Numbered from the stretch's first letter, positions 51,220 through 60,177 are shown. The stretch: 64,000 nt of DNA from Lachnospiraceae bacterium (GCA_023664705.1 JAMPFE010000001.1:197915-261914); one strand, 5' to 3'. Notes: a model not told the origin generated them from the letters alone. Numbers and translations are program-made.

Positions 51220-52083
51220 CTACTCTCCGATCTCAAACGGAATACCCTTTCCGTTGAAGTCCGTGATAACGAACGCCATTGTCACACTCTTCACGTCCTC
51301 CGCGGGCTGTATAAGCGCGTGCTTTGAGAGCCCGTTCGGGTCGTCGTACACCTCCGTAACGGTGCCGACCATTATATCCGCGGGGAACAGCCCGCTCTTG
51401 CCCGACGTGAAAACAACGTCCCCCTCCTTGATATCCGCGTCCTTAAGTATATCGCTCATCAAACACATTCCCTTTGAGGCGGACTCTATGTTGTTTTCGA
51501 TAACGCCCGTGGTCTTGGAGCGCATCGTATACACCCCGACGTTCACCTCGGGGCTGATAATGGTAGTAACTCTCGCGTAGTTCGCGGCAGTCCTCGTCAC
51601 TCTCCCGACAAGCCCCACGGAGGTTATCACGGGGTCGTTCTCCGAGATACCCCCGCTCTCCCCGATGTTGACGGTAAAGCCCCCGTAGATGTCGTTGGCG
51701 TTTCTCGCGATAACGTCGCACGGCTCCGAGAATTGATAGTCCTCGTTCTTCTGTTTCAGCTCCAGCATCTCCCGCAGGCGCTCATTCTCGGCTTTAAGCT
51801 CCTCGTAGTCCATGGTCTGCTTGTACATCTCGCTCAGCTGCGCGGAGAGCTCGTCGTTCTCGGACTTGTACTTGTCCGCGTTCACCAGCTTGTCGATAAA
51901 GCCCGAGACCCCGTCGGCAATGCCGTTTGCGGCGGAAACGAACGGATAAGTGACCGTGCCGATTATCTGCTCGGGAGCCGTCTCCTTTCCGAGCGTCACC
52001 GCCACATAGGTCATAAGCCCCAGCAGCAGCGCGCCTATGCAGATGAGAATTTTGAATTTAACGCTGTGAAAAAAATCCTTCAT
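51220..52083 (-). CDS. mreC: Rod shape-determining protein MreC
   Basis: The 287-residue bitopic protein has a membrane helix (about 10-30), a coiled coil (about 63-105, with ENDELSAQLSEMYKQ and ENERLREMLEL) and the paired beta-barrel domain typical of MreC (VIARNANDIYGGFTVNIGE, DPVITSVGLVGRV). It links MreB to the periplasm-side wall machinery. It lies 33 bases downstream of mreB. Confidence 0.94.
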   Translation of the reverse strand: MKDFFHSVKFKILICIGALLLGLMTYVAVTLGKETAPEQIIGTVTYPFVSAANGIADGVSGFIDKLVNADKYKSENDELSAQLSEMYKQTMDYEELKAENERLREMLELKQKNEDYQFSEPCDVIARNANDIYGGFTVNIGESGGISENDPVITSVGLVGRVTRTAANYARVTTIISPEVNVGVYTMRSKTTGVIENNIESASKGMCLMSDILKDADIKEGDVVFTSGKSGLFPADIMVGTVTEVYDDPNGLSKHALIQPAEDVKSVTMAFVITDFNGKGIPFEIGE

Positions 52084-52116
52084 AGTTCACCGCAAATCAT
52101 AGTAAAATGTTAAAAA

Positions 52117-53136
52117 TCAGTAAATCATCTCGTCCTCGCTGAGAACGTCCTCGAGCTTGTCGATATTTTCGAGCACCTTGCCCGTCCCGTCGGCAACGCA
52201 GTCGAGCGGTCTCTCGGCAATTTTCACGGGCATGCCCGTCTCCTCGTGAATGAGCTTGTCGAGCCCGCGCAGCAGCGCCCCGCCCCCCGCGAGCATAATG
52301 CCGTTCTCGATAATATCCGCCGCGAGCTCGGGCGGGCACTTTTCAAGCGTGGTCTTGATAGCGTCGATAACGTGCGAAAGCGGCTCGGAGATAGCCTCCC
52401 GAACCTCCTCGGAGGTGATTGTAATGTTCTCGGGCAGCCCGTTGAGCAGATTTCTGCCCTTGATGTCCATAACGGGCTCATTCTCGTCCGTCTTGAACGC
52501 CGAGCCGATGCCGGTCTTGATGTTCTCGGCGGTGCGCTCGCCTATAAGGAGATTGTACTTTTTCTTGATGTAGTTGATGATAGCGGACTCAAATTCGTCC
52601 CCCGCCACTCTCACGGAGCGCGCCGCGACGATGCCGCCCAGCGAGATTATAGCGACCTCGCTCGTGCCGCCGCCAATATCGACGATCATGCTGCCCATAG
52701 GCTCCGCGACGGGCAGCCCCGCGCCGATAGCCGCCGCCATAGGCTCCTCGATAATGGAAACGCGCTTAGCGCCCGCCTGCTGCGCCGCCTCTTTAACGGC
52801 TCTGCGCTCGACCTCGGTAACGCCCGAGGGAATGCAAATAATAACGCGCGCCTTGCCTCTGCCCTTCAGCGCCTTTTTGATGAACTGCTCCAGCATGGTC
52901 GAAGTCATGTCAAAATCCGCGATAACGCCGTCCTTAAGCGGTCTCACGGCAACGATAGACCCCGGTGTGCGTCCGATAACGTCCTTCGCCTCCTGCCCCA
53001 CATAGCGCACCTGCCCCGCCTTTTTGTCCACGGCAACGACCGAGGGCTCGCGAATGATGATGCCCTTGCCCCTCATATAAACCAGCGTGTTTGCGGTCCC
53101 GAGGTCGATACCGATATCCTTGCTCATTCCAAACAT
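52117..53136 (-). CDS. mreB: Rod shape-determining protein MreB (actin homologue)
   Basis: The 339-residue actin-like ATPase has phosphate-1 loop [15 protein letters not shown] (about 9-23), phosphate-2 loop [16 protein letters not shown] (about 162) and the adenosine loop [15 protein letters not shown] near 287. It forms membrane-associated filaments that guide lateral wall synthesis. It is first in the mreB-mreC-mreD-mrdA transcript, with GGAGG upstream of the ATG and a promoter at 53203-53231. Confidence 0.97.
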   Translation of the reverse strand: MFGMSKDIGIDLGTANTLVYMRGKGIIIREPSVVAVDKKAGQVRYVGQEAKDVIGRTPGSIVAVRPLKDGVIADFDMTSTMLEQFIKKALKGRGKARVIICIPSGVTEVERRAVKEAAQQAGAKRVSIIEEPMAAAIGAGLPVAEPMGSMIVDIGGGTSEVAIISLGGIVAARSVRVAGDEFESAIINYIKKKYNLLIGERTAENIKTGIGSAFKTDENEPVMDIKGRNLLNGLPENITITSEEVREAISEPLSHVIDAIKTTLEKCPPELAADIIENGIMLAGGGALLRGLDKLIHEETGMPVKIAERPLDCVADGTGKVLENIDKLEDVLSEDEMIY

Positions 53137-53202
53137 TAAATTGTCCTCCGAAAAAATTAGTTATATAAAGTAAATTGCTTCAAGCATTATATACCAAGTT
53201 AA

Positions 53203-53231
53203 ATTATAACATTATTTTCACCAACTTTCAA
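53203..53231 (-). promoter_or_regulatory. Promoter of mreBCD-mrdA
   Basis: Minus strand TTGAAA (53231-53226), 17-base spacer, TATAAT (53208-53203), 67 bases before the mreB start. The 400-base gap 53137-53536 otherwise holds AT-rich DNA, a CTGCAAAA array and a terminator. Confidence 0.8.
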
Positions 53232-53381
53232 TATAATATTTATCTTAAATTTTCCGATTTTGGAACGATTTTTTTGGCATTTTAACGGAAAGCGGCTCTC
53301 CGCATGTCTCAAATTAGTTAGCACCGCAAATCCCAGATTTTAACATAAAATAACAATATTTCCAAATATTTACAGCCCGAA

Positions 53382-53450
53382 ACTGCAATTAACCGCAAAT
53401 AACTGCAAAACGGCTGCAAAAAACTGCACGCCGGCTGCAAAAAGCTGCAA
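53382..53450. repeat. Tandem CTGCAAAA-type short repeats
   Basis: Seven units in ~70 bp: CTGCAATT, CCGCAAAT, CTGCAAAA, CTGCAAAA, CTGCACGC, CTGCAAAA, CTGCAAGA, at intervals of about 9-13 bases. It lies directly next to the GH5 terminator. No function is known. Confidence 0.6.
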
Positions 53451-53451
53451 G

Positions 53452-53485
53452 AAAAGGGACAAATCCGCCCCGATTTGTCCCTTTT
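53452..53485. terminator. Terminator of GH5 gene
   Basis: A 14-bp stem AAAAGGGACAAATC / GATTTGTCCCTTTT with a 6-base loop. T runs follow on both strands, longer on the plus strand. Confidence 0.83.
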
Positions 53486-53536
53486 TAAAAAAAAATTGCA
53501 ATTTCCCAGTCAAAAACTTGCAAAAACAGCCGTTTG

Positions 53537-54583
53537 CTATTCAAAAACGGAGCAGGTTTTCGCGGTGCTTTTAATGCCGAATTCTCCGTTGATAAGCGGC
53601 TCGCCCCAGTCCTCGGAAAGCGTCTCGCCGCCCCAATCGACGGCGATGTCGAGGTACTCGACGCCGCCCCCGTTGCCCTTCCACGACCAGCCGAGGTACC
53701 CGAGCCCGTTCTCCGTGCAGTACTGCATGATAAACGCCTCGTCAACATCGCCATCGCTGTGGTTAAATCCAAATTCCCCCACAATTGTGCACAGCTCTTG
53801 GTCGGTAACGCCCTTCAGATTGCGGGTTATCGTGCCCGCGTTCTTCCCCGCGGAGCCGTACATGTGGATAGAAAACATCGTGTTTCCGTCGGGGTCGGCG
53901 GCGAAAACCTCCGCGCCGTACTTGTGAATGCTCTCGCCGTACTGTCCCCAGCCCGCCGCGTCGACCATAATGGTGTTCTTGATGCCCGCCGCGCGCAGCC
54001 TCGCCACCGCGTCAACGTAGCCGTCGTGCCAAGCCTCGGCGTTCCACTGCCCTATCCATTCGTTGGTGATGTTGAGTATCGCCGTGTCGGTGTATTTCGC
54101 GAGCACGTTTTTCATCTCGATCCAGTAATCAACCGCGTGGTCGAGATAGCTGCGGTCGTCCATACCGCACGCGTCGTGAACCTCCACGACGGCTATCATT
54201 TTGCGCTTGTTGCACTCGAGAATGGTATTTTCCAAGTCCTCGGCGGTGGTTTTCTCCCACTGGTCGCCGTCCGCGAGCACTATGCGCACGGTATTAGCGC
54301 CCGCTGCGGCGATGCCGTCGAGCGCCGTTTCGAGCTTATCCTTGAACCACACGTGCGCGTGATTGATGCCGCGCATGATGAACTCATTGCCGTTCGCGTC
54401 CAGCAGCTTGGTGCCGTCGACATGAAATCCCGCCGCGGCCTCGATCTGCACATCGCTTTCGGCAGTGCTGTCCGAAATCACGGTCGAGGTTTCCGACGGA
54501 GAGTTATTATTGACCTCGTTATTACAGCCCGTAAACAACAGGCAGAGCGACATCAGCGCCGCCGCTATGATATTTTTCCTCAT
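53537..54583 (-). CDS. GH5 beta-mannanase-like lipoprotein
   Basis: The 348-residue protein has a lipoprotein signal, MRKNIIAAALMSLCLLFTGC (Cys 20), a Ser/Thr/Asn-rich linker, and a GH5 barrel. The pattern is that of GH5_8 endo-mannanases: FIMRGINHAHVWF near residue 70, TVRIVLADGDQW, VVEVHDA. The acid/base Glu is in LNITNEWIG near 190 and the nucleophile Glu in VGEFGFNH near 275. It should be anchored outside the cell and cut mannan or related glucans. AAAGGAGC precedes ATG 54583. No sugar transporter or other CAZyme is adjacent. Confidence 0.88.
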   Translation of the reverse strand: MRKNIIAAALMSLCLLFTGCNNEVNNNSPSETSTVISDSTAESDVQIEAAAGFHVDGTKLLDANGNEFIMRGINHAHVWFKDKLETALDGIAAAGANTVRIVLADGDQWEKTTAEDLENTILECNKRKMIAVVEVHDACGMDDRSYLDHAVDYWIEMKNVLAKYTDTAILNITNEWIGQWNAEAWHDGYVDAVARLRAAGIKNTIMVDAAGWGQYGESIHKYGAEVFAADPDGNTMFSIHMYGSAGKNAGTITRNLKGVTDQELCTIVGEFGFNHSDGDVDEAFIMQYCTENGLGYLGWSWKGNGGGVEYLDIAVDWGGETLSEDWGEPLINGEFGIKSTAKTCSVFE

Positions 54584-54601
54584 CTGTGCTCCTTTCGCAA
54601 A

Positions 54602-54643
54602 ACAGCGCCGCACAAGCCGCGAAACGGCTCGGAACGGCGCTGT
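54602..54643 (-). terminator. Two-tier hairpin between ackA and GH5 gene
   Basis: Outer stem ACAGCGCCG / CGGCGCTGT, inner stem AGCCG / CGGCT. There is no long T run. It may end ackA transcripts or structure the GH5 leader. Confidence 0.55.
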
Positions 54644-54667
54644 GGTATTCCGTTTAACTTTATCGCT

Positions 54668-55873
54668 TTACTTCATGGACTCCACGAGAGCCTTGGTATC
54701 GCGCGCGATGAGCAGCTCCTCGTTGGTGGGAACTACCCATACCTCGACCTTGCTGTCGGGAGCGGATATCTTGGTCAGCTTGCCGCGCAAGCCCTTGTTT
54801 ACGCTGTCGTCGAGCTTGACGCCGAGATATTCCATATTATGGCAGACGTCCGCGCGGAGGTCGTCGGAGTTCTCGCCGATGCCGCCCGTGAACAGGATAG
54901 CGTCGAGACCGTTCATTACCGCCGCGTAGGAGCCTATGTACTTCTTTATCTCGTAGCGGAGCATATCGCCCGCGAGAATTGCGCGCTTGTCGCCCTTGTC
55001 GGCGGCGGCGCTGAGGTCGCGGTTGTCGCTGGAGATGCCCGAAACGCCGAGGAAGCCCGATTTCTTGTTCAGATAGTCGCTCATCTCGGAGGGGGAGAAC
55101 CCGAGCTTGCTTGCGACGAACGTTACCGCAGACGCGTCGATAGCGCCGCAGCGCGTGCCCATGATAACGCCGTCGAGCGGCGTGAAGCCCATGGACGTGT
55201 CGATCGACTTGCCGCCCTCTACCGCCGTTATCGACGAGCCGTTGCCGAGGTGGCAGGAAACGATTTTCAGGTCCTTGATATCCCTGCCCATCGCGTCCGC
55301 AAGAGCCTGCGAGACAAATCTGTGGGACGTGCCGTGGAAGCCGTATTTCCTTACGTGGAACTTCTCGTAGCACTCGTAGGGCAGAGCGTACATGAACGCC
55401 TTTTCGGGCATGGTCTGGTGGAACGCGGTATCGAACACGACCACCTGCGGGGTCGTCTCGGGGATGACCTTCTTGCAAGCCCAGAGCGCCAGCGCGTGGG
55501 GGTGGTTATGCACGGGGGCGAGCTCGGAGAGGTCGTCTATCTGCTTGATAACGTCGTCTGTGACGAGCGTGGTCTTGTCGAATATCTCCGCGCCCTGTAC
55601 TATGCGGTGTCCGACTGCCGATATCTCGTCCATGGAGTTCAGCACGGAAGCCTCGCCCTTGGTGAGCACCTCGACGAGCTTTTCAAACGCCTCTGTGTGC
55701 GTCGGGAACGTGCAGTCGACGTCGACCGTGCGACCGTCGAACGTGGTATGCTTGATGTGTCCGTCGATGCCGATGCGGTCGCAGTTGCCCTTTGCGATAA
55801 CGCTCTCGTCGTCCATGTTCAGCAGCTGATACTTCAATGAAGAGCTGCCTGCGTTGATTACCAGAATTTTCAT
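54668..55873 (-). CDS. ackA: Acetate kinase
   Basis: The 401-residue ASKHA-fold enzyme interconverts acetyl phosphate + ADP and acetate + ATP, the ATP-yielding end of acetate fermentation. Motifs: VINAGSSSLKY (N-terminus), PHNHPHALA-like VHNHPHALALWACK near 116, FDTAFHQTMP near 147, HLGNGSSITAVEGGKS near 208, FTGGIGENSDDLR near 323. Length is standard. No pta gene is adjacent. AGGAGG precedes the ATG. It diverges from tmcAL, whose product consumes acetate. Confidence 0.97.
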   Translation of the reverse strand: MKILVINAGSSSLKYQLLNMDDESVIAKGNCDRIGIDGHIKHTTFDGRTVDVDCTFPTHTEAFEKLVEVLTKGEASVLNSMDEISAVGHRIVQGAEIFDKTTLVTDDVIKQIDDLSELAPVHNHPHALALWACKKVIPETTPQVVVFDTAFHQTMPEKAFMYALPYECYEKFHVRKYGFHGTSHRFVSQALADAMGRDIKDLKIVSCHLGNGSSITAVEGGKSIDTSMGFTPLDGVIMGTRCGAIDASAVTFVASKLGFSPSEMSDYLNKKSGFLGVSGISSDNRDLSAAADKGDKRAILAGDMLRYEIKKYIGSYAAVMNGLDAILFTGGIGENSDDLRADVCHNMEYLGVKLDDSVNKGLRGKLTKISAPDSKVEVWVVPTNEELLIARDTKALVESMK

Positions 55874-55914
55874 ATTGTATATATCCTCCTGAAATAAAAT
55901 TATAATCCATTTAT

Positions 55915-55943
55915 ATTGTAAATCTTTTCACAAAAAAAATCAA
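55915..55943 (-). promoter_or_regulatory. Promoter of ackA
   Basis: Minus strand TTGATT (55943-55938), 17-base spacer, TACAAT (55920-55915). Confidence 0.72.
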
Positions 55944-55962
55944 GTATTTTTTAATATTTTTC

Positions 55963-55991
55963 TTGATTTTCCACAAAAATTGTTGTAAAAT
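55963..55991 (+). promoter_or_regulatory. Promoter of tmcAL
   Basis: TTGATT (55963-55968), 17-base spacer, TAAAAT (55986-55991), back-to-back with the ackA promoter. It probably also reads murL-murD2. Confidence 0.72.
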
Positions 55992-56045
55992 ATAACAAGA
56001 GGTACATATAATTTTCAAATAAGTCGGATTTTTTTGGAGGATCTT

Positions 56046-57200
56046 ATGAAAATCGGCGCTATTATCGGCGAGTACAATCCGTTCCACAACGGGCATAAAT
56101 ACCACATCGAGCGGACGCGCGCGGCGGGGGTCACGCATATCGTTTCCGTTATGAGCGGCGCGTTCGTGCAGCGCGGCGACGTTTCCCTGTACGACAAGCA
56201 CGTCCGCGCGAGGACGGCGCTTGAAAACGGCGTCGACCTTGTTATCGAGCTGCCCGTGCGGTATTCGCTGATGTCGGCGGAGGGCTTCGCGAGGGGCGCG
56301 GTGGGGATAATCTCGGCGCTCGGGTGCGTCGACGTGCTGTCGTTCGGCAGCGAAAGCGGCGATATGGAGGCGCTGAAAGAGGCTTCGCGGGCTGTCGAGT
56401 TTACGGCGCGGACGGAGGAGTTCGACAGGCTGATAAAGCGCGGCAGGAGCTATCCCGCGGCGCTGCACGAGGCGATGCTCGAATACTACACCGAGGACGT
56501 GGCGGAGCTTATCGCGTCGCCGAACAACACGCTTGCCGTGGAATATCTCGGGGCGCTGGACGACATTGCGAGCGCGATAGTGCCGATGACCGTGAAGCGG
56601 CTCGGGGCGGAGCATGACGGGGACGAGGAGGGCGTGTTCATGAGCGCCTCGGCGATACGGAAGAAGATACTCGGCGGCGGGGACTGCTCGGCGTTCGCGC
56701 CCGCTGTCGACGCGCCGACCGCCGATATTTCGCGGCTGGAGAGGGCGATTCTGGCTAAGCTGAGGACTCTGCGCGCGGAGGACTTCGAGCGCTGCTACGA
56801 CAGCATCTGCGGGCTTTCCGACAGGCTGTACAAGGCGGCGCGCGGGGCGCGGTCGCTGTCGGAGCTGTATTTCCTTGCCAAGACCAAGCGGTTTACGCTG
56901 GCGGGCATACGCAGGGCGGCGCTGTGCGCGTTCCTCGGCATCGACAAGAAATTCGCATCGGAGAAGCCCGCGTATCTGCGCGTTCTCGGAATGAACGCGC
57001 GGGGGCGGGAGATACTTGCGGCGGCTAAATGTCCCGTGCCGATAGACACGTCGCTGAAGGCGCTGTCGAAAACCTCGCGCGAGGCGTTTCTGCAGGCCAA
57101 CCTCGAGGCGCGCTGCACCGATATTTACTCGCTGGCGTTCGCCGAGCCGAGAGCCTGCGGCGCGGACTTTACCGCCGCACCCGTTATTATCAACGAATAA
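56046..57200 (+). CDS. tmcAL: tRNA(Met) cytidine acetate ligase (YlbM family)
   Basis: The 384-residue nucleotidyltransferase-like enzyme has the HIGH-type motif GEYNPFHNGHKYHIE at residues 7-21, MSGAFVQRGDVSLYDK near 35, and FGSESGDMEALK near 98. The characterised Bacillus enzyme activates acetate with ATP and makes N4-acetylcytidine at the wobble position of elongator tRNA-Met. The ATG at 56046 has GGAGG upstream. It is 44 bases from murL, with no terminator between. Divergent ackA produces acetate, so substrate and gene are close. Confidence 0.93.
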   Translation: MKIGAIIGEYNPFHNGHKYHIERTRAAGVTHIVSVMSGAFVQRGDVSLYDKHVRARTALENGVDLVIELPVRYSLMSAEGFARGAVGIISALGCVDVLSFGSESGDMEALKEASRAVEFTARTEEFDRLIKRGRSYPAALHEAMLEYYTEDVAELIASPNNTLAVEYLGALDDIASAIVPMTVKRLGAEHDGDEEGVFMSASAIRKKILGGGDCSAFAPAVDAPTADISRLERAILAKLRTLRAEDFERCYDSICGLSDRLYKAARGARSLSELYFLAKTKRFTLAGIRRAALCAFLGIDKKFASEKPAYLRVLGMNARGREILAAAKCPVPIDTSLKALSKTSREAFLQANLEARCTDIYSLAFAEPRACGADFTAAPVIINE

Positions 57201-57244
57201 ATTTGTGAGAAATCCACAAAATATTGTGACCGAGAGGTGGATAA

Positions 57245-58585
57245 ATGGGCAATTTTGACAAATTTAATGAATTGCGCGAAAGACATCCCCGATTTATATA
57301 CCACGATTTTGAGCTGAACGAGGAGAGAAGCGAGCTTCGCTTTCACTTTCAGATAGACGAGTTTCATTTCCGACCCGTCTGGTCCTTTAATTTCAAGCTC
57401 GCCGACAGGGATTTTGACCGCCGCCGAGCGGAGGAGATCGCGTTTTCGCTCGGCATGGCGGAGCTGGTGTCGTACTGGAAATGCGCGTGCTGTCCGACCG
57501 TCGAGGTGCGGTGCGGGGGCTTGTCGGATTGGCGGAAGAATTGGTGGAAAAAGCTGTATTTCAACGGGCTGGGCGAGTTTTTTTACCGAAACGGCATCGG
57601 GACGGATTTTTCCTCTTTTATGACGATAGAGGCTCCCGAGGCGTGTGAATTGCCGAAAAGCAAGCCGAGTCTGAGCGGCGCGCTGGTGCCCGTGGGTGGC
57701 GGCAAGGACAGCGTCGTGACGCTGGAGCTGCTGAAAAAGGCGGGCGAGGACGTCACGCCGTACATTATCAACGCGGGCAAGGCGGCGCTCGGCTGCGTCG
57801 AGGCGGCGGGACTGCCGCTCGAGCGCGTCGCGGGTCCGACGCGCGTTATTGACAGCGGGCTGCTCGAACGCAACAAGGCGGGCTGGCTCAACGGGCACAC
57901 GCCGTTTTCGGCGGTGGTGGCGTTTTCGGCGATGCTGCACGCGTGCTTTCTCGGGAAGAGGTACATCGTTTTATCCAACGAAAGCAGCGCCAACGAGACA
58001 TACGTCGACGGGGCGATGATAAATCATCAGTACAGCAAGTCGACCGAATTCGAGCGCGATTTCCGCGAATACTGCGCGGAGGCGTTCGGGGAGTGCCCCG
58101 AATATTTCAGCCTGCTGCGGCCGCTGTCGGAATGGCAGATAGCGAGGGAGTTCGTGAAGTATCCGCAGTATTTCCCCGTATTCCAAAGCTGCAATCTGGG
58201 GGCGAAAACGAACGTCTGGTGCTGTAGCTGCGCGAAGTGCCTGTACGTGTACATTCTGCTGGCGGCGTTTCTGGACGACGGAGAGCTGACGAAAATTTTC
58301 GGCTGCGATATGCTGGAAAAGACGGAGCTGGCGGAGATGCTGGACGGGCTGACGCTGGACGGCGAGGATAAGCCGTTTGAATGCGTGGGGACCAAGGACG
58401 AGGTACGGCTGGCGCTGAAAATGGCGCTGGACAGGCGGCGGGAAAAACCTCCCGCGCTGCTGAGGCGGTTTGAGAAGCGGTTTCCCGATTATCGTCCCGT
58501 TGACTTGACGAAGTATTTTGACGGGGACAACTTCGTTCCCGAACGATTTTTACCGTATTTGGAGAGAATTATCAATGAAATTTGA
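57245..58585 (+). CDS. murL: Probable UDP-MurNAc-L-Ala-L-Glu epimerase (MurL)
   Basis: The 446-residue soluble protein has an ATP-binding PP-loop-like motif VPVGGGKDSVVTLELL (about 149-164), a conserved NESSANETYVDG near 240, and a Cys cluster WCCSCAKCLYVYILLA near 328. These features match my recollection of MurL, which adenylates and epimerises the terminal L-Glu of the UDP-MurNAc dipeptide to D-Glu. The next gene is a MurD-type ligase overlapping by 11 bases, the same pairing (murD2-murL) shown in Xanthomonas. AGAGGTGG precedes the ATG. Assignment rests on motif memory plus pairing. Confidence 0.78.
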   Translation: MGNFDKFNELRERHPRFIYHDFELNEERSELRFHFQIDEFHFRPVWSFNFKLADRDFDRRRAEEIAFSLGMAELVSYWKCACCPTVEVRCGGLSDWRKNWWKKLYFNGLGEFFYRNGIGTDFSSFMTIEAPEACELPKSKPSLSGALVPVGGGKDSVVTLELLKKAGEDVTPYIINAGKAALGCVEAAGLPLERVAGPTRVIDSGLLERNKAGWLNGHTPFSAVVAFSAMLHACFLGKRYIVLSNESSANETYVDGAMINHQYSKSTEFERDFREYCAEAFGECPEYFSLLRPLSEWQIAREFVKYPQYFPVFQSCNLGAKTNVWCCSCAKCLYVYILLAAFLDDGELTKIFGCDMLEKTELAEMLDGLTLDGEDKPFECVGTKDEVRLALKMALDRRREKPPALLRRFEKRFPDYRPVDLTKYFDGDNFVPERFLPYLERIINEI

Positions 58586-59900
58586 CGTTTTAAAACCGAT
58601 TTTTGAGGGCAAGCGCCCCGTTATTCTGGGCTTCGGGCGCGAGGGGCAGGTGTGGCTGGACATTCTGAGGAAGCTGAAATGCTGCCCCGAGATAGCTATC
58701 GCGGACATGAACCCTATCGACGTATATGACCTGCGGATGCCGAACCTTACGGCGATATGCGGGGCGCACTACCTCGAGGAGTGCGCGGAGTATGACATCA
58801 TTTTGCAGTCGCCGGGGGTCGCCGTCAAGAACAGGCTGGACGAGGCGGCAAAGGCCAAGATACTGACGCAGACGGAGCTGCTGCTGCGGATGAAGCCCTG
58901 CCGTATCGTCGGAGTGACGGGCACCAAGGGGAAGTCCACGGTCTCGTCGCTTATTCATCATTTTCTGGCGGCTAACGGCATGCCGACCATGCTGATAGGA
59001 AACATAGGCGTTCCTCCCATGAAACGCTTTGACGAGCTGAACGAGAAAATGACGGCGGTCTGCGAGATGAGCTGTCATCAGCTTGAATTCGTTCGGCACT
59101 CGCCCGACATAGCGATCATGCTGAATTTGTTCCCCGAGCACCTCGACCACTATGTGAGCTTTGAGGCGTATTCCGAGGCAAAGCGCAATATAGCGCGGTT
59201 TCAGAACGAGAGCGGCGTTACGATAGCGAACGCGGATATCCTGCCCGCGGACTGCGCGGGGAGCGTTTTTTCCTCGGCTTTCGGCAAGGAGGCGGACGTG
59301 TGGACGGACGGCGGCGCGATACATCTTTTCGGGGAGGAGATACCCGCGGAGAGGATAAACACGCGGCTGCGGGGGCGGCACAACGTCTACAACATCGCTA
59401 TAGCGCTCGCGGCGGCGGTCAAGGCGGGAGCGGACCTGCAGAAATGCCTTGACGCGCTGCCCGAGTTCAACGGGCTGGAGCATCGGCTGGAGTACGTTGC
59501 CGAAATAAACGGCGTGGAATACATCAACGACAGCATCTGCACCGTGCCCGAGGCGGCTATCGCGGCGGTGAACGCGTTCGACGGCGCGGACTGCCTTATA
59601 CTCGGCGGCATGGACAGGGGCATTTCGTACGACGTACTGGGGGAGTTTCTGAACAGGGGCGTCGTCGAGACGGTCATTCTGCTGCCCGACAGCGGAAAGC
59701 GCATAGGGCGGCTCGTTACCAACCCCGCGGTCAATCTGCTGTACGCGGAGGACATGGAGGCGGCTGTGCGCATGGCGGGAGAATTCGCGCAGCGGCGCGT
59801 ACTGCTTTCGCCCGCTTCGGCGAGCTACGGGTTCTACCGTAACTTCGAGGAGCGCGGACGGCACTTCAAGCGGCTGGTTCACGCGCTTGAGGACAAATAA
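58575..59900 (+). CDS. murD2: MurD-type UDP-MurNAc-L-Ala:glutamate ligase, probable MurD2
   Basis: The 441-residue Mur ligase has an N-terminal Rossmann domain (VILGFGREGQVWLDIL), the ATP site VGVTGTKGKSTVSSLIHHF near residue 113, the central MSCHQLEFV and NLFPEHLDHYVSFEAY, and the C-terminal LEHRLEYVAEINGVEYINDS near 308. In classical MurD the substrate is D-Glu; MurD2 adds L-Glu, later inverted by MurL. The overlap with murL supports MurD2, but specificity cannot be read from sequence by eye. ATG 58575 has GGAGAG upstream. Confidence 0.85.
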   Translation: MKFDVLKPIFEGKRPVILGFGREGQVWLDILRKLKCCPEIAIADMNPIDVYDLRMPNLTAICGAHYLEECAEYDIILQSPGVAVKNRLDEAAKAKILTQTELLLRMKPCRIVGVTGTKGKSTVSSLIHHFLAANGMPTMLIGNIGVPPMKRFDELNEKMTAVCEMSCHQLEFVRHSPDIAIMLNLFPEHLDHYVSFEAYSEAKRNIARFQNESGVTIANADILPADCAGSVFSSAFGKEADVWTDGGAIHLFGEEIPAERINTRLRGRHNVYNIAIALAAAVKAGADLQKCLDALPEFNGLEHRLEYVAEINGVEYINDSICTVPEAAIAAVNAFDGADCLILGGMDRGISYDVLGEFLNRGVVETVILLPDSGKRIGRLVTNPAVNLLYAEDMEAAVRMAGEFAQRRVLLSPASASYGFYRNFEERGRHFKRLVHALEDK

Positions 59901-59904
59901 GATC

Positions 59905-59932
59905 GCGGGCCGCTCCTTTCGGGGCAGCCCGC
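59905..59932 (+). terminator. Terminator after murD2
   Basis: Stem GCGGGC / GCCCGC followed by TTTC, 5 bases after the murD2 stop. The T tract is weak. Confidence 0.6.
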
Positions 59933-59988
59933 TTTCGGGTATATCAAACAGCCGCTGCAAGCCCTTGCTTTCCTGCCCGCTTGGCTAT

Positions 59989-60165
59989 TCAAGGATAACG
60001 GCGCGCAGCCGTCATCACCTTCGCGGTACGGCTGTGGATCTTACCCTTGTTTATTTTATGCGGTTCGGAGGATTTCGTGATTTTTTTAGTGCGGAGGGCG
60101 TTATTATCAAGCGGGCTGCCGTTGGTGATAAATTCGTTCCATATCGCGTTGAAATCCGCGAACAT
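59989..60165 (-). CDS. Small hypothetical protein (58 aa)
   Basis: A 58-residue frame starts MFADFNAIWNEFITNGSPLD and ends with a basic segment KIHSRTAKVMTAARRYP. AAAGGA lies 7 bases before the ATG, which comes 12 bases after the stop of the next upstream gene, so it could be the last gene of the metallophosphoesterase unit. No family is recognised. It could equally be the 5' remnant of a longer gene. The rest of 59933-59988 shows nothing. Confidence 0.42.
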   Translation of the reverse strand: MFADFNAIWNEFITNGSPLDNNALRTKKITKSSEPHKINKGKIHSRTAKVMTAARRYP

Positions 60166-60177
60166 TCCGTTTTCCTT

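Noticed and set aside
53382..53450. CTGCAAAA units as a small CRISPR array
   Set aside because: Units are 8 bases with spacers of 1-5 bases and no cas genes; not a CRISPR.
53534..55840. A 760-codon plus-strand frame across the mannanase and ackA genes
   Set aside because: Antisense shadow spanning two unrelated genes; no ribosome site or family motif.
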